A stretch of DNA of 64,000 nt from Pseudoalteromonas luteoviolacea (lineage in GTDB: Bacteria; Pseudomonadota; Gammaproteobacteria; Enterobacterales; Alteromonadaceae), in contig NZ_JWIC01000005.1 in the NCBI RefSeq assembly GCF_000814765.1, forward strand, positions 186,001 to 250,000, in the 5' to 3' direction. This document shows, in pieces, positions 56,905 through 64,000 of the stretch. Each line of letters begins with the position of its first letter. Within the stretch, counting starts at the first letter, position 1. The position numbers and the translations under genes are program-made. The notes under the pieces were generated by a model. It was not told the origin of the DNA and did not search any database. It saw nothing but the letters and a program-made list of their open reading frames with translations.

Positions 56905-57812
56905 ACCGCCTTTTCAGACTGCTGCTCGACACTTTGGATTGCAAAGAAAATTGCGCCCATTTCAGGAGGCTGTTTAGGAGATTCAACAATCTTTGCAATT
57001 TCAGGGTCAAGCCATTTACGTAATGGTTCAGATAAACCACCTATCATTGAAAGACGTGGCGGATTATTTTCCATCAAACGATGGGCTAATTTACTAATAT
57101 AGTCAGCACCGTCCCTGACAATATTCAATGCAACTTCATCTTTTTCTTCTGCTGCGGCTAATACAAACCTAGCTAATTGCGCATAACTGCTCGAAGGCTT
57201 ACCCGCCATTTGCTCAGCAATACCCATCGCGGTTGTGGTATTAAAGTGCTGTTTTAAAGTGTCGCTTAATGTTGTTGTTGGACCTAGCTTGTCAATTGAA
57301 AGCAATGCTGCTTTTACCGCTTCAAGTCCCATCCAAGCGCCACTGCCCATATCACCTTGTGCAAACCCATGGCCACCGTAGTTAACAGACACTCCATCAA
57401 CCATGGCAAAGCCACACGAACCAGTACCCGTAATAATTACAGCGCCATCACCGCCTTCATGCGCACCAATACACGCAGTATGAAGATCAGTTGTTAAAAA
57501 CATTTGCTTAAATGGGTGATCCCATCGCATTATTTTTTCATGTAGTGCTGGCAGATTTACTCCCGCAAGACCAAGTCCCGCATAGAGATTATGAACTGCT
57601 TCAATTCTTAGTCCTGCATCCTGCAGTGCCAATTGAGTCGATACCATAATTGACTCAATGGTTCTTTCAAAACCATGAAGAGGATTAGCAGGCCCACCTA
57701 GACCAGTTCCCAAAACGCCGTTTTTGATTGAGTAGATAGTGGCTCGGCATTTTGTACCGCCCCCATCAATACCTATATACAACTGGTCTTGTTCAACCTG
57801 TTTAGCCATCAT
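56901..57812 (-). CDS. nagK: N-acetylglucosamine kinase, eukaryotic type
   Basis: A 303-aa kinase of the BadF/BadG/BcrA/BcrD ATPase family, acting on GlcNAc. The N-terminal phosphate-1 loop GIDGGGTKCRATI (about 14-26), GTGSCGFAM (about 130) and GGHGFAQGDMGSGAWMGL are present. It phosphorylates GlcNAc to GlcNAc-6-phosphate, the first step before NagA and NagB. The two Met codons at the start (57812, 57809) are both usable. A NagR operator lies about 85 bp upstream. Confidence 0.9.
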   Translation of the reverse strand: MMAKQVEQDQLYIGIDGGGTKCRATIYSIKNGVLGTGLGGPANPLHGFERTIESIMVSTQLALQDAGLRIEAVHNLYAGLGLAGVNLPALHEKIMRWDHPFKQMFLTTDLHTACIGAHEGGDGAVIITGTGSCGFAMVDGVSVNYGGHGFAQGDMGSGAWMGLEAVKAALLSIDKLGPTTTLSDTLKQHFNTTTAMGIAEQMAGKPSSSYAQLARFVLAAAEEKDEVALNIVRDGADYISKLAHRLMENNPPRLSMIGGLSEPLRKWLDPEIAKIVESPKQPPEMGAIFFAIQSVEQQSEKAV

Positions 57813-57897
57813 TAAGCGACCCCTAAAAAATAAGATATGAACGCGAATTTGTCCGCGACACAGTATTCAGTCATGTTGATTTGATGTTACACAATAA

Positions 57898-57913
57898 ATG
57901 ACAGCGTTGTCAT
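57898..57913 (-). promoter_or_regulatory. NagR operator upstream of nagK
   Basis: ATGACAGCGTTGTCAT, extended to AATGACAGCGTTGTCATT, is an almost perfect NagR motif. It lies about 85 bp ahead of nagK in the gap after the oxygenase gene. Confidence 0.8.
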
Positions 57914-58014
57914 TAAGTTTTTTATTATTTTTTCTCAGTTTGAGAAATTTTAATATTGCACACTTTGAACTAATTGTCAGGAAAATTTCAAAAATCAGCC
58001 GTGTTTAAATACAA

Positions 58015-58041
58015 AAAAGCGGCCATATTAAGGCCGCTTTT
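58015..58041 (-). terminator. Terminator after the oxygenase gene
   Basis: AAAAGCGGCC (58015-58024) and GGCCGCTTTT (58032-58041) pair around seven bases, with an A-run on the left so that a T-run follows on the minus strand. It ends the oxygenase transcript. Confidence 0.88.
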
Positions 58042-58059
58042 CGATTTATAATCAGATAC

Positions 58060-58902
58060 TTACTTTACACCTAGTTCTCTTAAGCGCTCTTGCAAATATG
58101 AGTCTGCTGTATAACGCTCAGATAATACAACCTCTGGTTTAGGGTGTAAAAACAGCGGTAATGAAATTCGTGATTTATCACTCGCCTTACCCGTTGGGTT
58201 GATTACTCTGTGAATTGTAGATGGGAAGTAACCGCCTGAAGCTTCTTGCAACATGTCACCAATATTGATGATCAATGAACCAAAATCACATGGTACATCT
58301 AACCAGCTGCCGTCACCTCTTTGAACTTGTAAGCCAGGCTCGTTTGAAGCTGGTAATACAGTTAGTAGGTTAATATCACCGTGTGCTGCCGCGCGAATAG
58401 CACCAGGCTCTTCGTCTCCAGTCATCGGTGGGTAGTGTAAAACGCGTAATAACGTTTGATCTGAGTCTTTGATCATATCTTTAAGATCGATCGAAAACTT
58501 AGCACGTACATCCTCTGGTGCTTCCGCTTGAACCCAGCTTAATAGCTCAGCTGCAAACTCGTTTGCGAGGCGGTAGTATTCTCTGATCTCAGCTTCAAGC
58601 TGAGCAGGAACGCGACCTTTTGGATAAACGTGAAAATATTCCTTAATATCTTTTACAGTAAAGCCTTTAGCGACTTCTGAAACTTCCGGTGGGAAATAGC
58701 CGTCTTGAGTGTCCTTGTCAAATAGGAAGTCGTGCTTTTCTTCTGTGTAGAAGAACTCTTGCCAGTTTTTATATATAGACTCTACAAGCTCTTTCGGGAT
58801 TGGGTGATTTTTAAGTACACCAAAACCTGTGTTACGAAGAGACTCAACAAATTCTTTTGCTGCTGTAGATGACTTATAATCAACTGTAGGTAGCTGTTGC
58901 AT
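58060..58902 (-). CDS. Isopenicillin-N-synthase-family Fe(II)/2-oxoglutarate oxygenase
   Basis: From the ATG at 58902 (MQQLPTVDYKS) this is a 280-aa double-stranded beta-helix oxygenase. The Fe ligands HGD (in AAHGDINLLTVLP) and His in STIHRVINP, plus RxS (in KSRISLPLFLHP) for 2-oxoglutarate, mark the IPNS-like family. The substrate is unknown; many marine bacteria carry such genes. An in-frame ATG at 58935 is less likely because the GGTGG ribosome site precedes 58902. Confidence 0.87.
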   Translation of the reverse strand: MQQLPTVDYKSSTAAKEFVESLRNTGFGVLKNHPIPKELVESIYKNWQEFFYTEEKHDFLFDKDTQDGYFPPEVSEVAKGFTVKDIKEYFHVYPKGRVPAQLEAEIREYYRLANEFAAELLSWVQAEAPEDVRAKFSIDLKDMIKDSDQTLLRVLHYPPMTGDEEPGAIRAAAHGDINLLTVLPASNEPGLQVQRGDGSWLDVPCDFGSLIINIGDMLQEASGGYFPSTIHRVINPTGKASDKSRISLPLFLHPKPEVVLSERYTADSYLQERLRELGVK

Positions 58903-59081
58903 AATGGTTCCACCAATTTTTTTGCGTGACTTCAATTCAAAACATTAATCATAAGAATTATTTATAATTAATACTCGAACAAAGATATAATATCTTTGCC
59001 CGCGAGCTTAGTGAAATAAAGCCTCCCACATAAGGACTTATGTCCTCATCTCTATCGATATTTGTCAATCGTTGATTCAGA

Positions 59082-60191
59082 TCAATCTGAATTTACTGGG
59101 ATTTCTATTACCCACTCTAACCCTCTTCCCCTATCAAGCAACTGGTAAGCCCCCTTAAGCGCTGAATTAATCAAGTTTGCTGTGACAGGCGCACTCAATC
59201 CAACATGACCACTATTACCGCGTTTTGTGGTGTTAAAAGGTTTTAGTAGTTCATCAATAGAAATCCCTTGTAAACCCTCTCCATGATCGTAATACATAAA
59301 TTCAATGTGCTGTGCTTTTGATGTTGCTTCGATCGAGATTGCTTGTCCACTTTTTAGCTTACCGTGCGCAACTGAATTCTCAATCAAGTTATTAAATACC
59401 GACATCAAAATGTCACGATCAGACACAAAACCCGCCTCGACTGCGCTGATCTGAATTTGAACATCTTTCTTTTCCCAAGCCGATTTCAGATCGTTTAAAA
59501 AAGCAACCACACTCAGCTTTGTTGGTGTTGTCGGGCGCTCGACCCTTGCTATTTCTTTTAATACTTTTACGAACTGTGCAACACGTGACAAATTGCGCTC
59601 ACACAAAGCCACGCCTTGTTTAGACTCATCCAACCCATCCTTCAGCTGTTGAGCGCTCAATGTTTCCTGCTCAAACGCATTCAATAATTGCATTACTATA
59701 CCTTCAAAATGCGTCACTGCCGTGATGGCTGCACCTAATGGCGTATTAATTTCATGCGCAATGCCAACTACCATTTGATTCATTACTTGAGAAAGCTGCT
59801 GTTTTACAGCCAGACGATGTGCATCCAATAACTTCAATTGGGTATTTACTCTGGCTAATACTTCTGCTGGTTTGAAGGGTTTAGTGATGTAATCAACGCC
59901 GCCGACCTCTAAAGCAGCAACGATATTATCAGTCTCCCGCTCGGCACTGACAAAAATAACCGGGATGTCTTGCGTTTTGGTCGAACTTTTGAGGGTTTTG
60001 CATAATACTAAACCATCCATAACAGGCATGTTGATATCAGAAATAATTAATTCAGGTGAGTGTTTATGAGCAATGTTTAATGCAAGTTCACCACTGATCG
60101 CAGCAAACACCTTATGCCCTTCATTCCTTAATATCAATTGCAGAATTTGTAGATTTTCTGCGACATCATCAACAATGAGTATTTCTGCCAT
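59082..60191 (-). CDS. Response regulator / histidine kinase
   Basis: A 369-aa cytoplasmic protein. The N-terminal receiver (about 1-120) has the phosphoacceptor in LIISDINMPVMDG (Asp about 53). A linker helix leads to a histidine-kinase part with the phosphoacceptor His in VVGIAHEINTPLG (about 151) and an HATPase domain (NNLIENSVAHGK about 273; DHGEGL about 312). REC before HK is the atypical order of soluble signal-integration kinases. It is divergent from the hybrid kinase gene with 107 bp between the starts, suggesting a shared system. Confidence 0.9.
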   Translation of the reverse strand: MAEILIVDDVAENLQILQLILRNEGHKVFAAISGELALNIAHKHSPELIISDINMPVMDGLVLCKTLKSSTKTQDIPVIFVSAERETDNIVAALEVGGVDYITKPFKPAEVLARVNTQLKLLDAHRLAVKQQLSQVMNQMVVGIAHEINTPLGAAITAVTHFEGIVMQLLNAFEQETLSAQQLKDGLDESKQGVALCERNLSRVAQFVKVLKEIARVERPTTPTKLSVVAFLNDLKSAWEKKDVQIQISAVEAGFVSDRDILMSVFNNLIENSVAHGKLKSGQAISIEATSKAQHIEFMYYDHGEGLQGISIDELLKPFNTTKRGNSGHVGLSAPVTANLINSALKGAYQLLDRGRGLEWVIEIPVNSD

Positions 60192-60298
60192 TTTAGCCCC
60201 CTTCTTGCTTTATCCAGCTCCTTCAGACAATTCACACCGCTTGTTAATTACGTGCGTGCGACTATGGTTAATATTAGTCAAGTTTTGGAAAGTAAGTT

Positions 60299-63200
60299 AT
60301 GTCAATAAAAACAATGTTTCATTCGTTTTTTATACTACTCCCTGCCCTGCTCGTCATTAGCCTTGTTGTGATGTCTAATTGGGAAAGTAAGATGACAGTT
60401 CATGAGCAACAGATTGAACAACTCAACGACCAATACGATGTATTAAATCAACTGCAAACGACCAATTTGGCTTTATTTTTCAGTATTAACACACATATTT
60501 CAAAGCAAGATACTACCAAGGCCAATACACTCATTCAGACGCAACTTATTAACTCTAGAGTAACGTTCGATGCCTTAACCGAAAAAACGCGCATTTACCC
60601 GCAAGATAATGCTTTAACTCAAGCCTTTAACACTTATAAAGTAATGCAAACACTATACGAGTCCATTGACAAAGGCGCATATCATCAAGCTCAAGACAAG
60701 GCGTTAATCGATGTCCATCAACAAACAACCAATGCCATCGATGTCGCAATTAAATCAACCAAACAACAATTACAACAAGCAAAACAACTGCTGCACCAAG
60801 GCAGCAGCAACTTGCTCTTTTACCTCTGGGTGAGCCTTATCACTTTATTGCTTTTCGCCTTATTTATTTTCTACTATTTAAATAAAAGATTGATCACTCC
60901 TTTCACTTTGTTGCATCGCGCATTTTGTATCGATAAAAATTACAATGGCCAGAGCATTTCACTGCCTGCTGAGCTGCGAGGAGAAGTCGCTGACATTGTT
61001 CAAGCCGTGTCGTTGACGTATAGAAAGCTTGATGAACGCGCTGATATTGCAAAAATAAGGCATGCTTTTAGTGAAGAAATTCGCCACTGTAACTCCCCCT
61101 CTCAAATGCGCACTTTGGCAGCCAATTTCTTCGCTGATCATTTTCAAAGTCCGAGTGTTTCACTCTACCGTTATGAGGATGAACACTTTATTCAACACAC
61201 GCTAGTAGGGTTTGCAGCTTATTTCGATGAACAATCTATTCAAGTCTCTAAGCTCGTCTCTGAAAGACAAACACAGGCGTATGTAAGTGAAGGGCGTAAT
61301 GCGGTGTTACATAAAGATGGGTTAACTCTAGAGTTACATACGGTTTTGTATATCCCGTTGATAATGAGTGACGAGCTGACTGGCACTGTGGTGATCACAT
61401 TCGCTCATCCGCCTAAAGAAGTACAAAAACACTGCCTCAAACTTTTGTGTGAAGATTTAAGCATACAATTAAGGTTAAGCGAAAATACCCAAAAGCAAAT
61501 TGAAGCCGAGAATGCGCTAGCAGCGCACCTAGAGCTTACTCTACACATTATTAACGCCATTCCAAACCCAACCTATTACAGAGATAAAAAAGGCACATTT
61601 ATGGGTGTTAACCGTGCTTTTTTATCTTTTATAGACAAATTTGAAGTCGAAGTAACCGACTCTCATTTGAACGACGTGTTTGATGGACAAACCGCTGCAT
61701 ACTTAGATCATAAATCCCAGCGCACTATTGACCAAAAAGAGGCCCACTCGTTCGCCCTTTCTATGGAGAATAGTCTTAAAGAACCTCGAGAATTAGTTGT
61801 TTATGAAGCGCCCTTCTTTGATAGCCTCGGCGAAGTTGGTGGTGTAGTAGGCACTTTCTTAGATGTCACTGAACGTAATGAACTTGAGCGTCAAATGCTC
61901 AGCGCAAAGGAAGAAGCCGATAAAAATGCTCAAGTAAAAGGCGAATTTCTCGCCAATATGAGTCATGAAATCCGCTCGCCAATGAATGCCATAATCGGTA
62001 TGGCACATCTAGCAATGAACTCAGATCTATCGCCGAAACAACTAGGCTACGTGACGAAAATTGACTACGCTGCCAAACAATTACTTAAGCTTATCAACGA
62101 TATTTTAGATTTTTCTAAAATAGAAGCAGGGAAAGTCGAAATTGAACATATTCCATTTGAGTTGGATAAAGTACTCGATAATGTCACAACCATTGTTGGT
62201 ATTAAAGCACAAGAAAAGCAGCTAGATTTAGTCTTCGACATCCCTCCTGACTTACCAAACAACTTTCTTGGTGACCCACTGAGACTCTCGCAAGTGCTTA
62301 TTAATCTTGCGGGAAATGCCGTCAAATTCACCGAAAGTGGCGGCGTCACCTTATCCATTTCCATGCAAGATATTCAAACAGATAAAGCTAAATTAACTTT
62401 TTCTGTCAAAGACAGTGGGATTGGTATGAGTACAGAGCAACAAACAAAGTTGTTTCAATCTTTTTCTCAAGCAGATACATCCACCACACGTAAGTATGGC
62501 GGAACGGGGCTTGGCCTCACGATTTCACAACAACTGGTAAAGCTACTTGGCGGAGAAATTTTCGTTGAAAGTGAGCTTAATAAAGGCTCTGAGTTCTATT
62601 TTACTTTAGCGATGGAAATTAATAATTACGCTTCAACCGCTGTAGAAAAACCACTTACATTCAGTGGTAAAACAGCCTGTGTAATTGACGACAATGAAGA
62701 TGCAAGAGATATTCTCGAAACGATGCTCCAGTCATTAGGCTTCCATGTCACGCTATTTGAAAGTGGTAAACATTTTGTGGATCAACTAAACCCGACTACT
62801 GAAAAATTCGATATCATCTTTGTTGACTGGCATATGCCTGATTTAAATGGTATTGACACTATCGAGTACTTAAAGCGACAAAACCTACAAAATTATTTTG
62901 TGTTGGTCACTGCACACGGTCATGAAGTCGGATTCAAAGAAACACACCAAGCCATGATTGACAGCATGCTGTTTAAACCTTTTAACCCCTCCAGTCTATT
63001 GGACTGTTTACAGGAGTGCTTTGGTGTCGAAGCTACGCAGCAAGTAAAACAAACACCAATAGAAAACCGTAACGCACTTAAAGATTTACATATTTTGGTT
63101 GCAGAAGACCAACCGGTTAATCAAGAAATTGCCGTTGAAATTTTAAGTTTCCATGGCGCGCAAGTCAGCGTCGCCTGCAATGGAGAAATGGCGCTAAAGG

Positions 63201-64000
63201 CTGTGCAAAATAAACAGTTTGATATTGTACTTATGGATATGCAAATGCCCATCATGGATGGGGTTGAAGCGACAAAAGCCATTCGTGAAACAATCCCTGC
63301 TGAACAGCTTCCGATCCTTGCGATGACCGCCAATGCTATGGGGCCTGATATTGAGCTGTGCTTAAATGCAGGCATGAATGGGCATGTCTCTAAGCCAATT
63401 GACGTTGAGGGTCTTATAAAATCCATTTTGGACACACTTGCCAGCGACATTCCAAAACAAGCAACTCAAGTTGTTCAACAACCGCAGCAAGATCCTGATA
63501 TTGACCTAGTTTTAGAAGGCGTAAACATTGCTGAAGGCGTGCAACGGGCCGCAAACAACGAAGCTGTTTACTTTAAGCTGCTTGACAAATTTATCACTCA
63601 GCAAGTAGAAGAAGTGATTAATTTAAAACAATCAATCAGCATGGGAAATTTAGAGCTTGCTCTGGATATTTTACATGCGATGAAAGGTGCTGGTGCTAAC
63701 CTCTCTATGGATTACTTCTCAGAAGTTGCTGCTACTTTAGAAGAACAAGTAAAACAAGACAACATTGACTCTGAGCACATAGACACACTAGCCAATTACC
63801 TTCAAGAGCTCAAAGGAAAAGCCGCGTTACTACTAGAGCGGAGCCAAAAGTCTACTTCCCCTAAACAGACATACTCACTCAAAGAGCTTGCTCAAGCTTT
63901 AAAAGAATATGACTCAAAAGCGACCGAGATGGTCGAACAAATTGGTTTAAATGAAGGATTAGATGAGGCAACATTAAAAGAGCTGAAGGTGATGGTATCA
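60299..64000 (+). CDS. Hybrid sensor histidine kinase (partial, runs off the window)
   Basis: The first 1234 codons of a large hybrid kinase; the gene continues past the edge. Membrane helices at about 6-25 and 176-198 flank a periplasmic helical sensor. A GAF-like region (about 250-400), a PAS domain (about 418-530), and a HisKA domain with His 556 (MSHEIRSPMNA) follow. The HATPase domain includes KYGGTGLGLTI. There are two receivers with Asp 843 (FVDWHMPD) and Asp 980 (LMDMQMPIMDG), then an HPt domain with His 1126 (LHAMKGAGANL). Such kinases run multi-step phosphorelays. The ATG at 60299 follows GTAAG. Confidence 0.93.
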   Translation, partial: MSIKTMFHSFFILLPALLVISLVVMSNWESKMTVHEQQIEQLNDQYDVLNQLQTTNLALFFSINTHISKQDTTKANTLIQTQLINSRVTFDALTEKTRIYPQDNALTQAFNTYKVMQTLYESIDKGAYHQAQDKALIDVHQQTTNAIDVAIKSTKQQLQQAKQLLHQGSSNLLFYLWVSLITLLLFALFIFYYLNKRLITPFTLLHRAFCIDKNYNGQSISLPAELRGEVADIVQAVSLTYRKLDERADIAKIRHAFSEEIRHCNSPSQMRTLAANFFADHFQSPSVSLYRYEDEHFIQHTLVGFAAYFDEQSIQVSKLVSERQTQAYVSEGRNAVLHKDGLTLELHTVLYIPLIMSDELTGTVVITFAHPPKEVQKHCLKLLCEDLSIQLRLSENTQKQIEAENALAAHLELTLHIINAIPNPTYYRDKKGTFMGVNRAFLSFIDKFEVEVTDSHLNDVFDGQTAAYLDHKSQRTIDQKEAHSFALSMENSLKEPRELVVYEAPFFDSLGEVGGVVGTFLDVTERNELERQMLSAKEEADKNAQVKGEFLANMSHEIRSPMNAIIGMAHLAMNSDLSPKQLGYVTKIDYAAKQLLKLINDILDFSKIEAGKVEIEHIPFELDKVLDNVTTIVGIKAQEKQLDLVFDIPPDLPNNFLGDPLRLSQVLINLAGNAVKFTESGGVTLSISMQDIQTDKAKLTFSVKDSGIGMSTEQQTKLFQSFSQADTSTTRKYGGTGLGLTISQQLVKLLGGEIFVESELNKGSEFYFTLAMEINNYASTAVEKPLTFSGKTACVIDDNEDARDILETMLQSLGFHVTLFESGKHFVDQLNPTTEKFDIIFVDWHMPDLNGIDTIEYLKRQNLQNYFVLVTAHGHEVGFKETHQAMIDSMLFKPFNPSSLLDCLQECFGVEATQQVKQTPIENRNALKDLHILVAEDQPVNQEIAVEILSFHGAQVSVACNGEMALKAVQNKQFDIVLMDMQMPIMDGVEATKAIRETIPAEQLPILAMTANAMGPDIELCLNAGMNGHVSKPIDVEGLIKSILDTLASDIPKQATQVVQQPQQDPDIDLVLEGVNIAEGVQRAANNEAVYFKLLDKFITQQVEEVINLKQSISMGNLELALDILHAMKGAGANLSMDYFSEVAATLEEQVKQDNIDSEHIDTLANYLQELKGKAALLLERSQKSTSPKQTYSLKELAQALKEYDSKATEMVEQIGLNEGLDEATLKELKVMVS

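Noticed and set aside
1..64000. CRISPR arrays, prophage genes, tRNA or rRNA genes
   Set aside because: I saw no regularly spaced repeats, no phage structural genes and no recognisable tRNA or rRNA sequence.

Overview
The window looks like chromosomal DNA from a marine gammaproteobacterium of the order Alteromonadales, most likely Pseudoalteromonas or a close relative. Reasons: moderate-to-low GC, the gene order greA-carBA-dapB, a cbb3 oxidase block linked to an Fnr/EtrA-like regulator and uspE, a TonB2-type energiser operon (DUF3450-TtpC-ExbB-ExbD-TonB-TPR), and a NagR-type GlcNAc catabolic locus with a eukaryotic-type kinase and NagX. The species call is inference; no rRNA or tRNA gene was seen.

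Layout. 1-4700: a partial secreted protein, a large Ala-rich coiled-coil lipoprotein, an unusual G-poor A/C-rich intergenic tract and a small lipoprotein. 5026-15824: cytochrome cbb3 oxidase and its assembly genes (ccoN-O-Q-P, ccoH-I-S, a TauE/SafE-like membrane protein), fnr, uspE, a small zinc-ribbon membrane protein and ccoG. ccoN carries a one-base frameshift in an A-run. 15963-17402: a PAS/sigma-54 enhancer-binding protein. An identical 14-bp palindrome lies on both sides of this gene, and a sigma-54 promoter lies in front of ccoG. 17570-25140: greA, carB, carA, dapB, and an NhaC-family transporter that I call MetT because of a MetJ-like operator in its leader. 25227-26728: a Tsx-like porin and a coiled-coil protein.

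27345-35117 is the most distinctive part. It is a four-gene RiPP (thiazole/oxazole-modified microcin, TOMM) cassette: a Ser/Thr kinase / cyclase-homology / AAA-ATPase fusion regulator, a 259-aa precursor-like protein ending in a Cys-Thr-Met-Cys core, a terminator hairpin, a thiazolinyl-imide-reductase-like protein and a fused leader-binding/YcaO cyclodehydratase. No FMN thiazoline dehydrogenase or exporter is linked. This suggests a product whose azoline ring is reduced rather than oxidised.

35353-47303: a chemoreceptor, a cupin and divergent LysR regulator, a TonB-dependent receptor followed by a perfect 32-bp palindrome, then the TonB2 operon with a DUF2799 lipoprotein. 47526-49640: a secreted alpha/beta hydrolase and a decayed patch where an IS3-family remnant interrupts an unidentified gene. 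49641-53278: sbcB, then metC and nudC on the other strand. 53535-57812: the GlcNAc catabolic genes nagK-nagA-nagX-nagB on the minus strand, with two NagR-like operators. 58060-64000: a 2-oxoglutarate/Fe(II) oxygenase and two divergent signalling genes, a response-regulator/histidine-kinase and a large hybrid kinase that runs off the end of the window.
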